A stretch of 64,000 nt of DNA, from assembly GCA_947652605.1 (NCBI GenBank), contig OX393581.1, positions 46,399,924-46,463,923 on the forward strand. Reading direction: 5' to 3'. This DNA comes from Elmis aenea (Eukaryota > Arthropoda > Insecta > Coleoptera > Elmidae). The first letter of the stretch is position 1. The number at the start of each line of letters is the position of its first letter. Made by a program: the position numbers and the translations under genes. The notes under the pieces were generated by a model. The model saw only the letters and a program-made list of their open reading frames with translations, was not told the DNA's origin and did not search any database. Of this stretch, positions 1-12,272 are shown in pieces.

Positions 1-409
1 CAATAAAATTTGATGTACCTATAAGCTACACGTATTTTGCTTCGCACTACCAGAGTACAAAAAAATAGAACGGTAAACGTATTTTGATGATTTTAACTTT
101 GTCATAGTGACCGGGTTTTTTGACGCATTCTATGAGTGTACATAATTTGTTATTCCAAAGCAGAAAAACTATTTTTAAATATGAATAAAGTTATTTCATA
201 ATTTAATGTTAGTTAAGATATTTATAATAATTTCTGTTATTTATGATATTGATGAAATTATCATAATATTACAAAGATTTTAACACAAAATAAACCAAAT
301 TAATAGATTTTAAATATTCTGGGAATTCCCGAGAAAATAAGTATTTCCCGGGAAATATAAAATAGGTTAAGATGAACCGTGATCACGGGATCCCGGGAGA
401 GAAACCCTA
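1..409 (+). mobile_element. right part of a hAT-like element (TAGGGTTT family), cut by the window edge
   Basis: This stretch is similar to the right half of the complete element at 18637-19418, sharing the ACTTTG..GACCGGG block and a CCCGGGAAATATAAAATAG block. It ends in ...GAAACCCTA at 409, the inverse of the TAGGGTTTC start of the complete copy. The left end and its target duplication lie outside the window. No coding sequence is visible. The hAT assignment is borrowed from the complete copy, which has an 8-bp duplication. Confidence 0.6.
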
Positions 410-1429
410 GCTACAAGCAACCCGTGGAGCTTCGATTTTTTTGTTACCTTGAAACCTAATCAATGCCTAAAAATGTCTGGTCATTGTCAGATTAAGCGTT
501 GAAGTTCAATCAGCCTAGGCCCAATCGTATCGGTTATCACAATGCTCGCGTGTGATGATATTAAATGTTTACGTTTTATTTAAGTTTATTCACTCCAAAC
601 TACGTAACATGTAATAACACGTCACTGCGGTGCGCGTTCGGCTTTACAATCATAGTAATTTGCATCGTACTAACACAAACGTTTTGCAGCATAACCTGAC
701 TCTGTTAAGAGTAATAAATTAATACAATGTTTATTACTACGCTTGCAAGTCGTGAACATGTATTTAACTACAACTTCACTTCAGTACAGCTGCAACAATG
801 GAGCTTAAGTTACGTATCGTTTTATGGGCATTTTTATTCAAAACAAGCTAAACAATCAATTAAATATAATTATGAAGAATGGTAATTCCAGCATCTTTGT
901 ATTTAATAAACCACTGAATGAATTTGTGTTAGCACCTTACCATTGATAACGAACCATTGTAATAATTAAAGATCTCACAACTATAATAAACCTTTCGTCC
1001 TTTTAAGGCACTTCAAAGAGCTACTCCAAACTCATGAATGAATAATCAAATCCTATAAAAATGCATTGAATGAAAGATGAAGAGATATTTTTACTATTAG
1101 TCAGTAAAAATATTCATTTCACTTAACATTAATTGTTCTGTACAAACTTTTTGTAACAAAAAGATGAACAAATTCAACAAATGTGTCATATTCATTTAAA
1201 AACGTACTGAATTACAAATTACATGAAGTAATAATGGCTTTTACGCTTGAGATATTTTTTTATAAAAACGACGTAATTACCTGAATAAGTAGTTAATTTC
1301 AACTCGTGTTATGCAGCATACTTTTTCTACGATCACATAATACATACGATTGCACCGATTTTTTTGGCTAATAGTAAACACGCTTGCATTACGGACGCTG
1401 TTAATTGTCAAGTTTGACGTAAGTCTATT
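410..1429. other. AT-rich intergenic stretch, nothing recognised
   Basis: No open frame longer than about 60 codons, no RNA gene signature and no clear terminal repeats are seen here on either strand. Confidence 0.4.
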
Positions 1430-1527
1430 TTGCAATTTCTAGACAAGTGTGCTTTTTGCTGTCAAATTGTTTGTTTTTTGACCCTGCTACACTTTGGTAA
1501 CAAATAATACATATAATGATTTGATAC
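1430..1527. repeat. 98-bp direct repeat, copy A
   Basis: Near-identical to 3103-3200 (one difference noticed: GTGTGC here, GTGTAC there) in the same orientation. It begins TTGCAATTTCTAGAC and ends AATGATTTGATA. Flanking sequence differs immediately outside. It could be the ends of a lost or unrecognised insertion, or a small segmental duplication. Confidence 0.75.
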
Positions 1528-1666
1528 ATAGAACATATACTAAATATAGAATTGCCACTCTACGTAATATTTTGTTACCATTATGAACGCCATCTGGTGA
1601 GATCTGCTCCCGAATTTTATTTAGATGCGGGAAATTTGAATGTAATTAAAAATACACCATTTGAAT

Positions 1667-1783
1667 TTTAATGTAAATATTCTTATCAAGTAAAATTAAA
1701 TAACTATTCATAGATTATGAAAAACGTTTTTATTATCTATAAATGGTTATTTAATTTTACTTGATAAGAATATTTACATTAAA
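1667..1783. repeat. 117-bp hairpin, MITE-like
   Basis: The outer ~40 bases of each side are inverse complements: TTTAATGTAAATATTC at the left, GAATATTTACATTAAA at the right, with the AAGTAAAATTAAATAA block also paired. The centre (around ATTATGAAAAACG) is unpaired. No target duplication could be settled because the flanks are A/T-rich. Confidence 0.6.
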
Positions 1784-3102
1784 TGAAATTGCAATAAATT
1801 AATGTTAGTTTAAAAAAAAGGCAAATAAAAAATAAATATAATTTTATTATCTATATTACAATAACAACGTTTTATATTAACGGAATATGCCGCTTTCATG
1901 GTTTTACATATATTCATAATACTGTAGTACATAGCACTATAACATCGTTAACAAATAACATAAAAAAGTAGCATATAATTAATTAGTCATCATTATGCTG
2001 ACTGATCATTTTAAATGGATAAAATCATAGTAAACATTTATTTTGTGTGGTTTACAATGTCGTCCTACATTTATTATAAATTGGTAATGGTTATTTTTAC
2101 AGCATGATCAGTCTCGCACATTACATACTATTTTGACATTTTTATGCTAAAATGAGATAATAATGATCTACAACGGATTATTAAGAAAATTGTAAATGCT
2201 TTTTAAATATGAAAATGTATTTTGAGTACTTTATATTAAAAAAACACTATAACTATTTGACTTATTAAGGAATACGCAACAACATTTATGCATTTATTAT
2301 ACAGCAAATATAAAAAAAGCATTTATATACCCTCAAACATATAATAATAGATCATTGTTGACAATGAGCAATTAAAATTAAAATGAAAAAGAAATCAAAT
2401 GTATTATGTATAACCAAAAAAAAATGTAAAAAAAAACACAAAGGTCTGAAGTATGTAATCCTTCAAACTCCACCTCCTTTATCCCATTTAGGCTTTACAA
2501 TTTACCTCGGCTCATCACATTTAAAGCGGCACCAACACTTACTAAAGACCTGTGCACACGCTGATACTTTTATTTTCTTAATTTTGGACGGAAAATCATG
2601 AAACTCGTTTAATTTTGGCATTATTCTAAGCTTACCGAATTTGCAAATCCTAAAATGTCTGTTAACCATTGCTGGGTCTTTTCCTGTAATTTTAGGATTT
2701 GCAGTATTCACAACCCAATTATTGTACCGAGCAGGCTCTCGCGATGGGACGAGGGAAATTGTGCATGTTTTTTTCTGCACTGCTGCAGTTTATAATGAAT
2801 GCAACATTTTGTTTTCAAGTTTAATATTTTCTTAACTTTTAAAAATATTTTATATTACGCAGATGAAATTTTTACTTTTCACTTTATTTATAATAAATGA
2901 CAGGTGACGCCCGGTATCTATTATCATTTTAAATTTAAATTTCCGCGCTACTGTACATTTGCTAACAAAAACGGAAATAACGTTATCGGCTATGGTTACC
3001 GGCTAGAAATAAAGATACTAGCACCACCTATTAAGATCTGCTCCGCTGTTTTAAGCAATAACAGTCGAGCCCATATAAGTGCTCAGGCCATGATTTGATA
3101 CT
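1784..3102. other. intergenic stretch without a recognised gene
   Basis: The longest frame is 2502-2780 on the minus strand (92 codons), which I do not recognise. Inside it ATTTTAGGATTTGCA near 2690 is the inverse of TGCAAATCCTAAAAT near 2642, so this is probably decayed repeat DNA rather than a gene. Confidence 0.4.
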
Positions 3103-3200
3103 TTGCAATTTCTAGACAAGTGTACTTTTTGCTGTCAAATTGTTTGTTTTTTGACCCTGCTACACTTTGGTAACAAATAATACATATAATGATTTGATAA
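3103..3200. repeat. 98-bp direct repeat, copy B
   Basis: Second copy of the 1430-1527 sequence. The two copies enclose about 1.57 kb that contains the 1667-1783 hairpin. Confidence 0.75.
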
Positions 3201-3654
3201 CTATGAATAAAGCAGCTTTTATCCGTCCACACAGCTTGAAAAATGCTTGTGTTTCTCTTCGAGTGTTCGCCTGTTACCTTTTAGTACAAGCAGTTTATGC
3301 TCATTGCAATAAAAACTAAATTTTTTCCAAAGTTGCGGCCTCTAAAACAAGCAATCCACTTCATCTGAATAAATAATTAATTCAAAACGTATCAATTTAG
3401 TCATCCATTTGGACACAGAATTCAAATTTGTATCTACAAATTAATCAAATTGTTGTTGTTAACGTATGGTATTAGATTATTGCTCTATTGTCTATTGTAA
3501 TAGGAGCCACCCTAAATGTAAACAATCAAAGTTTAAAAATTATCGCCGGTTGAAGATCTCATTTTTGTGCTAGAGAGAAAATTTGCATTATGGTTCAGTT
3601 CAGTGACAACTTCTCAAAAGTTTACTGGTACGTTTTTGTTTCGTTCACGGAACA

Positions 3655-5486
3655 ATGCGAGACGTGTTTTGTTACAGTTTTCTAGTGATTTTAAGTTTAA
3701 TATCCCGCAATGCTGCATCGTACAATATTCTTGTAGTTAATACACATCCAACGCAGTCATATTGCCGTTTTGAGACCCCTTCTAGCAGCCTTACATCAAC
3801 GCGGTCATAACTAGGGTTTTTCGGATCCGGGTACCCGGATTCGGATTCGCCGAATCCTACAGCAAATATTCGGATTCGATATTCGGTCTAAGATTCGACG
3901 AATCTCGGATTAGGTCTCATTAATGCTACCACAACTTCAGAGAAAATACTTAATTTTGCAACAAATATTACGAAACGATTGTTTGACGGAGAAGACAAAA
4001 ATGAAGAAACAGAGCATTCAACAGAGGGTGATTGCGGAATATTGCAGATGACGTTCAGTTGTTAACGATGGAAGAAGAGCTTAATGATATATTGGAAACG
4101 GTAAAATGCCTATTACCAAAGTCTCAAGATAAATTTGCCTACTAAAAAAAAATGCATAATTTTCAAATGCCAAAATTAGAACGAACTATTTAGAAAAAGT
4201 ATATCGAGCAACCATAACAATTAAACCAAGGTCAACGAATTCAGAGAGAACTTCTCTGAGGCTAAAGCAAAAAAATAACCTTGATTTTTATCTTAAGATT
4301 TTGCATTTTTTTAGGTTATTTCGCTTATTTTTGAAAATAGACATACAAAATATTATCTCATTGTAAAGACAAAAAAATAATCTTTAAATCAGTCATCAAC
4401 TACTACGATTGCCATTTAAAAAAAAAGTTGTTCTGTCAAATATCTCGCACGGTAATTCATAAAAAAAAATCTGACTGTTGCCATCTTATAGCAAACCAAA
4501 TCTACAAAACTTTTATCCTTTGGCGTTTTTGTGTATTCGCAACAATAGCCGAGATATATAAGTTTAAAAATTTTGATCGGTTTCGGTTTTTTCGTTATAT
4601 CACGCAAGCCATGGAATTTTTAAACAAAACAAGATCTGGTTTAAAATCACCCCTAAATAGCTAACTTTTGTCCCATTTGATCAACCTTGTATTTTCATTA
4701 TTTACGGAGATAGTAATAGTGTTCCATGGAAAAGTGAAACACCCTGTATACTAATATACTTGTTACTTTACTTCATCCTTTAACAATGAAATACAGTGCC
4801 ATTTTAACTGATTAAAGGCCGTTTGAATTATTAATATAAACATGAATTAACTTAACACCGTGTTAGTAAAACCCATTGATGCGCTACTGACAAAACTGAC
4901 AACCGCTGACAAATATTGTAAATCGCCTGTAATTTTAAAATTTGCGCGAACTTTAAACACCATACGTACAATAATTTTTAATCCACTACAATTCATTTAA
5001 TTTTAGAACTGGATTCGGATCCGGATTCGGATTCGTAAAATAATCGTGGATTCGATTCGGATTCGTCGAATCCAAAAAGACCGAATCTTCCCAAACCCTA
5101 GTCATAACTTAACCGTTATCAGTTATTTTCCACGAGAAGAACCCTTAACAGGGTATGAGGATATTACTTTGCATAATAGTATTGTTTCGACAAATACTAT
5201 TTCTTTACAAAACTTTACCGATTCGAAGTTATCAAAACATGGCGAACTCTCGTTATTATCAAATCTGGCGAAAGTCACTTGCGAACTGGGATTAAGTTCG
5301 CCCTCTTTTCAGGAGTTTGTAAACAGCAGTCAGAAGTTTGACGTGGTTATAATGCAATTGTTTAACATCAACTGTTTTTTGTCCGTGATAAACAAATTCT
5401 AAGCGCCGTTTATTGGGATGAAACCCCATACTCAGATGCCATGGGTAAACGAATGGCTGGGCAATCCTGATCATCCTAGATAGATT
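3655..5486 (+). pseudogene. UDP-glycosyltransferase exon 1 pseudogene, broken by two hAT insertions
   Basis: An ATG at 3655 opens a signal-peptide-like start followed by SYNILVVNTHPTQS, the counterpart of YRILGLFLHPGKTH in the intact UGT at 14514. The frame shifts near 3765, exactly at the segment that should carry the catalytic histidine. An element then interrupts the exon at 3812-5100. After it the UGT frame resumes (NLTVISYFPREEP, later FDVVIMQLFNINCF) until a TAA at 5400-5402. UGT similarity continues past the stop (APFIGMKPHTQMPW, WLGNPDHP) to about 5480, where a second element begins. No later exons of this copy are recognisable before the intact gene. The lesions are independent, so the copy is certainly non-functional. 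It shows that UGT genes were duplicated here. Confidence 0.88.
3812..5100. mobile_element. non-autonomous hAT-like element with 8-bp target duplication, inside UGT exon 1
   Basis: GTCATAAC occurs at 3804-3811 and again at 5101-5108, directly flanking the element. The element begins TAGGGTTT and ends AAACCCTA, and both subterminal regions are built of inverted GGATTCG/CGAATCC repeats. Removing it joins UGT codons on both sides. The 8-bp duplication and TAGGGTT ends fit the hAT superfamily. No transposase is readable. A foldback-type CACCCTGTA end at 4741-4749 shows a further small insertion within it. Confidence 0.88.
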
Positions 5487-5494
5487 CTTGTACT

Positions 5495-6822
5495 CAGTGG
5501 CGGACAGGGCCGGCGGGACACCGGGAAAAATCCCGGTGAGCCGGTCGCTCTGGGGCCGCGGCCCACCGTACTTTTTTATGAAAAATGTATGCAATATTAT
5601 TATTTCGGTTAGTAATAAATAAAGAATGTTACAAAATTGTATAATTTGTGTACCCCTGGCCCTCCCAAGCTTTATAAACTGCACGTCCCTGGTTTGTGTC
5701 TCTGCTATATCCGACGTTTTCGTTAAATGCCACTGTCCGTGCTGTGTTTTTGAGCACCGAGTGATATTGATATTATACCTTACTAGAATTTTAGTTTTAA
5801 TATTTTAGTAATTAATAAACAATTATTAAACTTAATAAATGCAGACTGATTCTTTACATTCATTGTGAGATTGTGAGATTATTCTGGTTATAGTTTTTAA
5901 TCAAGGAAAAATGGAAAAAAGAAAATGTGCTCAAAAAGAGAAAGAGAAAAGCAAAAAGTACTTCACGAAGCTGCTAAAAAAAGTTTCAAGTTGAGTGATT
6001 TGTTTGCTTTAACTTCTAAAGTTAGTGCACCTGATGTTGAAAAATCTAACATTGAACAGGATTTGCATTCATCAAATTCGACAAATGAAGACAATATAAT
6101 TTGCCCCGTTGAAACAGACAAAATTGAAACATCGATTATCAACGCAGTTTCATGTTCAAGTCTAACTTATCAAGTAACAAAAATTTTGAATACTTATTAG
6201 CTAGTTGTTTCACAACACCAACAAGTCAAAATTTTGAGGATTTTTTTAACAAACATGCTTATCAGCCAACTATTGCTAACTTATTTGCCATTTAAGCCAA
6301 ATATTATATTTTACAGAGATGATAATATAAATAGACGATGGTTATCATATTGTTTGGAAAAAGAATCTCTATTTTGTTTCGTGTGCTTGGCATACATAAG
6401 AACGAATGTTCGTTTGTAAATGATGGAATGAGAGACTGGAAGCATATTCTGCAAATAAAGAACATGAAAATAATACGATCCATGAAAATAAAAAAAAAAT
6501 GATATTTATGGTTTAATGTTCTCAAATGAAGGAAGCTTACGTCAAAATAAAATGGTCTTGAACGCAAGCAAGTATTGGAAAGAATTATAGATGTTGTAAA
6601 ACTAATTGGAAAAAGGGGTTTAGCTTTTCGGACTCACAGATCGGAATCTGCCAATTCATTCTCATTAGAGAACAATGAGACTGAACATGGAAATTTTTTT
6701 AAAATAATTGTATTATTATCTAACATGACATTTTAAAATTAAATTTTTTTGGGTTATTAATTTTTTGGAGGCTGGTCTAGAAGGTTTTTCCCGGGCCGGT
6801 TGAATTTCCCAGTCCGCTACTG
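5495..6822 (+). mobile_element. decayed hAT element with TTF-type transposase remnant
   Basis: The left end reads CAGTGGCGGACAGGGCC and the right end is the inverse of CAGTAGCGGACTGGGAA, both typical of hAT. Inside, an ATG at 5925 opens 91 codons (CSKREREKQKV.., then KLSDLFAL). Further on NRRWLSYCLEKESLFCFVCL (6330-6395) resembles the TTF/ZMYM-like zinc-finger region of hAT-related transposases, and a segment near 6610-6690 reads KRGLAFRTHRSES..LENNETEHGNFF, another conserved block of that family. Frames are broken between the blocks. The 8 bases outside the two ends do not match, so target duplication is not confirmed. It lies in the dead UGT exon. Confidence 0.75.
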
Positions 6823-7314
6823 CCTTTGAGGAAACTCAAAGTAATGTACGCTTTTTGTTTATCAAAACAAACAACAAAAACATAAATTTAAAGCATCAAC
6901 AACGATTTTCCGTTTTTTTTTTAAATTTTAGGCTGAAATACGGTATTACTTTTTTGGAATTCATGTGAATTTTATGTTAATATTTTTCTATTATTACTTT
7001 TTTGTAATTTTGCTAAATGCTCCTTTACCTAAATGGAAACTATTAATACCTACTGAAAGTTTTTACCCTTATTAAAAATAATTACGTAGGGGGTGGGGGC
7101 GATTTGATTTAAAAAAATAAAATCAGAATATGTTTTTTTCATAAAACTGTAATTTTGGATGATGGTGAAGTACTCTACTTTGCATCTAAAAACGTTTGAA
7201 CATCTAGTATTAAAAACAAAAATCGCCGGCTGCGCATTTTGTCTTTCTCCCCCCACTTTTTTGTGTCGATCTCTGTTTCCTCTTGGAAAAATCAAGAGTT
7301 GTCAACCCTTACTG

Positions 7315-7371
7315 AGAGGGGCGCCAAACTCATGGACCGCCCCGGGCGGCACAAACTCTAACTGCGCCACT
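7315..7371. mobile_element. right terminal fragment of another hAT element
   Basis: The sequence GGGGCGCCAAACTC..CGCCCCGGGCGGCAC..CTGCGCCACTG is a typical hAT right end (inverse CAGTGGCGCAG). The CAGTGGCG start at 5495 could in principle be its partner, but the closer match of that start is to 6822. Confidence 0.5.
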
Positions 7372-8066
7372 GTGTGCCTTTATTTTAAAACGAAACAAAC
7401 CTTTAAAATTTAAACAAAATATTAATAAACTTTGAAATTTCTAAAACTTATTTTTCATGTTGATGTTTTGTGGAAAAATTTAAATTATTTAACTTTAATG
7501 TTTTTCATTAACTTATTGTTCCCCATAAATCTCAAAGCCCTAAAATATACATATTTTAGCCCTTTGTAGTTTAGTTAGTTTGATACAGTAGTTTATCATA
7601 AACTTATTGTTTTCGGGACCATTTTAAGCAAATATTTTACCAATCCAGTTTTACCGTATCGGTTTTGTGACATTAACTTTTACCCGCTAGAGGTTTTAAA
7701 TTACCAAAATGAAACAGATATAAAGTATCGAATTATAAAAAATAATTACTTACGCCCTATTAACTTTGATACTTTCAAAGTCATAACCATAAAAAAACCC
7801 AATTACTGTTTAAGGACGTATTAATTTTGTTGTTCAAGCATTTTTTTAATAATTTGGGTTTTATTATCTCTAATTTTGTGTAATTTAGTTATCAAATACC
7901 AGGAATTATTGGATGCGTTGTTGTACGGTGTTATTTTTGTTTTAAGAGTTTTTGAAATAAAACCGTCGGCACTGTAATTAAATACTCCGCTTTTATATTC
8001 CAAAACGGCAGTAAAAAGACAAAGAATTTCAAACGTTTGGAAGGTATTTTATTAATCCTATTTATA
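7372..8066. other. AT-rich stretch, nothing recognised
   Basis: No gene, RNA or repeat end could be supported here. Confidence 0.4.
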
Positions 8067-8068
8067 TA

Positions 8069-9681
8069 CAGGGTGCACCACGACCCTGAGATTCTTCGAT
8101 AGCTCCTTTATTAATGAAAATATCAAAAAATGTTTAATACAAATATTGTGCGAACCTATTTTCTACATAACCTATAATTATTTTCAAATATACAGGGTGT
8201 TTCGTTTGAGCGGCAGATATAAAAATGTAATTTCTTTAAATAGAACACCCTGTATGTTTTTACATTTTTAGATTCCTCTTAAAATTTACTTTAAAAAATT
8301 TTTAAGGTTATATGGGTCTTAAGTCAACCGTTTTCGTAAAATTTACATTTTTATGAAATTTTTGAACGATACAGCATTTTCAATTTTTTTTAACATTAAA
8401 GTTATTTAAAAAAGCGGTAATATTTCGTTTAAAAATTAAATTAACAATAGATTAATTAACACTGTGCGCTAGCTACATTTTAAAATTATTATACAGGGTG
8501 TTTTTTACGCTTGGTCAAACTTGTGAAACTTTAAACATCGATAAGTCATTTTTTTTTAATGCAACACCCTGTATATTTTTATATTTTCTTGTAGAGAATT
8601 TAATTGTCTTTCGAAATTATTAAGCATGTCCTATACCTAAAGCTAATATTTTTCGAGCTATCTCGATTTTTATTATTATTACTAAGGCAATTGAAATATT
8701 TTAAAGTCGGCCATGGAGGTGTCGAAATTTTTGAAGGAATTTTTAAACAAAAGAATAAAAAGAGCTGCAGCTTTAATTTTAGGCTAAAAATGTACCCCAT
8801 TTTTCCGAAATTTATCGTATAAATTGTTCAAGATTGTCCTTGTTCTACGCACAGCCGTAGACGTTGTCTGAAAGACTAGCACCATTTATAACATTTCGGG
8901 GGTTATACCATCAAAAGCAACACGAATCCTGTTCTGCATATCTTCAGCAGTTGTTGGGGGGTCTTAATACACCTGTTTTATGTGTCCCCACAAAAATAAA
9001 TCGATAGGAGTAAGATCAGGTGACCTAGGTGGCCAGGAGATTGGTCTACCTCGCCCTATCCATCTATTAGGATATTCTGTGTTCGGCAACTGCATTACTT
9101 GCTGTGTTGCTTTTGATGGTATAACCCCCGAAATGTTATAAAGGGTAATAGAGTCTTTCAGACAACGTCTACGGCTGTGCGTAGAACATGAACAAGGATA
9201 TAATCTTGAACAATTTATACGATAAATTTCTTGAAAAAGGCATATATTTTTAGCCTAAAATTAAAATTGCAGCTTTTTTAATTCTTTTATTTAAAAATTC
9301 TTTGAAAAATTACGACTTACGTCCATGGCCGACTTTAAAATATTTCAATTGCCTTAGTAATAATAATAAAAATCGACATAGCTCGAAAAATATTAACTTT
9401 AGGTGAAGGACATGCTTAATAATTTCGAAAGATAAATAAATTCTCTACAAGAAAATATAAAAATATACAGGGTGTTGCATTTAAGAAAAATGCAAAAATA
9501 TACAGGGTGTTCTATTTAAAAAAATTACATTTTTATATGTGCCGCTCAAACGAAACACCCTGTGTATTTGAAAATAATTCTAGGTTATGTAGAAAATAGG
9601 TTCGTATTTGTATTAAATATTTTTTGATATTTTCATTAATAAAGGAGCTATCGAAGAATCTCAGGGTCGTGGTGCACCCTG
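8069..9681. mobile_element. 1.6-kb foldback element of the CAGGGTG family, carrying transposase tails in both arms
   Basis: It starts CAGGGTGCACCACGACC after TA (8067-8068) and ends with the inverse sequence before TA (9682-9683). The arms are inverse copies over several hundred bases, including smaller CAGGGTGT..ACACCCTG units in each arm (8193-8253 and around 9505-9560). Near the middle the minus strand of about 9050-8830 reads RGRPISWPPRSPDLTPID then FLWGHIKQVY, the third-aspartate region of IS630/mariner-type transposases. The + strand of 9110-9225 reads AFDGITPEML, a stop, then RLRLCVEHEQGYNLEQFI, the tail of the same protein; the left arm carries the same tail inverted. TA duplications fit Tc1/mariner mobilisation. 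Confidence 0.8.
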
Positions 9682-10009
9682 TATACTGTTTATATTTATT
9701 TGATCTTATGTGGTTGGTACAATGAACTACGAAGTGTTTGTAAATAAATATCGTATTATTTTTATTGACCAACCTGAGTTATAATCGAAAAACGACAAAG
9801 ACTCTAGTAAAAAGTTTTTTGTTCTTTGCAGATCATAGACACATATAATCTAATAAAATAAAACTGTTGTTAAATGCGTCAACTGCGTAAACTTTCTTGG
9901 TAATATTAGTTTTTTAGTCCAGTATTGTAAAACGTTGAACAGTTGAACATGCAATTAATTTAAATAAGGATTAAAGCTTTCAAATTAAAAAAATATATAT
10001 TTTATACAT

Positions 10010-10915
10010 TGCTGTTCAAAAATATGAAAACAGACAAATATCTAGAACACTATTACAAATAGATAAAATTATAACCTTCTTGTTAGCCTATTTAAAAATA
10101 TTACGTTGCCATAATAATTAAGTAACAATAAAAACGTGAAATCTCGGAAAATATTAATTTTGGGTGTAGAACCTGCCTAGTGTTTTTGAAAAATAATCAC
10201 ATTTTCTATACAGCTGTATTGTACCTACTTAAGCAACATGAGTTATCAATGTTAAAATTTCATAAGTTTGACCAAGAGTAAAAAACGCCCTGTATAATAT
10301 TTTAAATATGTTGCTAGTGCAAATTTTTAATTTATTTATTGTCAGTCTAAATTTTAAAAATATTTCCACTGCCTTTTTAAAGTTTTAAAATGTTGAAAAT
10401 TTTCTGCATAGCTCAAAATTTTCGTAAAAATGCATATTTCACCAAAACGAATGACTTAAGACCCATGTAACTTCATACATTTTTGTAAGTACATTTAAAC
10501 AGTAATCTAAAAATATAAACACATACATATATAAGTACAGGCTGTTCTAATTCAAATTTTAAAGTTTGAATTCGTTTCCAGTTGAACCAGAAATCGTAGG
10601 GCAATCTCAATATTATCGTCGAATTCGGAACATGGAATAACGGTCAGATATCAAAATTCTTGGTAATTTATTAATATTCCAGATATTTTTCTGTTTCCAT
10701 ACCTTTGCGCAGAGCGGTTCTTATAGAAGGGCTACTATTAGGATCTCGTTAACGGTAAGAGCTACAAAGAAATTTAAATTAGACAAATTGTTCCCCTTTC
10801 TGAGACCTATTCAGTGATGCTTTAATGTAAAAAACAACTTGTCTAATTTAAACTTCTTTGTAGCTGTTACCCTTAACAAGATCCCAATAGCGGCCGTTCT
10901 ATGTGGACCACTCTG
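10010..10915. repeat. two adjoining foldback elements
   Basis: From about 10010 (AACAGACAAATATCTAGAAC) to about 10710 (inverse, CCAGATATTTTTCTGTTTCC) lies a copy of the element seen complete at 40472-41233. From about 10722 to 10913 GTTCTTATAG..GGGCTACTATTAGG is repeated inverted (CCCAATAGCGGCCGTTCTAT), with AATTTAAATTAGACAA also paired. Part of the second unit recurs at 38880-38940. Confidence 0.6.
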
Positions 10916-12272
10916 TATACCACTTTTGTAGTTTTAATACCAAAAGTCACAAAACGTAACACAAAGTCCATTTTAGACAACAAAGGTCTGCCGATTTACG
11001 ATTATCTGTCGTAAAAATATTTATTAAACCATATTTACAAAGTTCCAGGCACATTTGTTTAATAAATCTTCGAATATCTGCGATTTAGCCAATCAACTTT
11101 CTTTTAAAAACAATCCATTACTTTAGAAATACGTTTATTTTTAAGCAACAGGTGATAAAAAATACAAAAGCGATTTCTTATGATGAATAACGTCAGTATT
11201 TCGTAATTTTCTACCCCATTAGCAATAATAGTGATACATTTATGAAGTATTTCAATTTTTTATAAAGCAATCATTCAACGTGAATGACATTTTGCCAACT
11301 TGCTCACTCTGACAGCTTTTTTCTTGTTGTACGTCAGCATGGTACCTTTGTGTATTGCTCGTGTCTTCGAATCAAAATGACAATTTGCCGAACACTATCC
11401 CAGCAAATACAACAAGAATAAATAAAAAGTAACAGTTAGGTACCTACGCTTAGTCCTTAAAATAATCTTAAATAGAACCATTTTAAATTTGTTATAAAGC
11501 TTCTTTTAAACTGATTATTGAACCATCTCTCCGTTTGTCTGTAAAAATAATTGTTCACGAACAGGATTAAATACAATAAATTGAGCGAAATAAAGTATGC
11601 GAAATAAGAATTCTCTAATAAGTATAACAAATTTTACGATAAGCGCTAGCTTTTAATTATATTTTATTTACAAAAACTATCCCACTAAAAATTGGAATAT
11701 TTAAAAAGCTTCTGGCAAAGAGACGGTAGTCTCGAATCTGACCTAGCTATCCTACAATGTAGATTGTTCATATATTTTAAGATAAGTAATGTATTTATGA
11801 GCTAAACCTGTCTACATCAAATTAAATGTTGAAACATGTCATCCTATTGCGTACACATTAATTATCACAATTCTTCGGTTTAAAATAATTTCTGATTTAC
11901 CTAATTCGCGTACAGAACGAGCAATTTCATATAACTTTTGTTAGACATAATTATTACTGCGCATCGGGACGGCAAGTACCACTTTGCAGGTGTTAGGTAT
12001 TCCCACCACAATCAGCAGTTTTTTATGTAATTATGTATGTAAATTATAGCATTCAGAAACATTTCTTGAAGGTGTCCAACAATTATTTAGTTTTAAAAAA
12101 TTATGTTTCATTGAAAGGGAAAAAAAAGTGTTTTAAGGCACATGAAGATACAATTGACTGCAAATTTATGACAAACCTGGTAAGGTCATTGTATTTCCTT
12201 TTTTAAAAATCCCGGGTTAGTGCACTTGTGGTGCAATAGTTTTTGACGAAGTATTTGCATTAGTTTGTATTT
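10916..12272. other. intergenic stretch, nothing recognised
   Basis: No gene, RNA or clear repeat boundary was found. Composition is AT-rich throughout. Confidence 0.4.

Noticed and set aside
5046..5402. 118-codon + frame starting at 5046
   Set aside because: Its first 20 codons are the end of the hAT element; only the part after 5109 is UGT. It was treated as part of the pseudogene.
5487..6830. target duplication of the second hAT
   Set aside because: The 8-mers CTTGTACT and CCTTTGAG next to the ends do not match, so no duplication was claimed.
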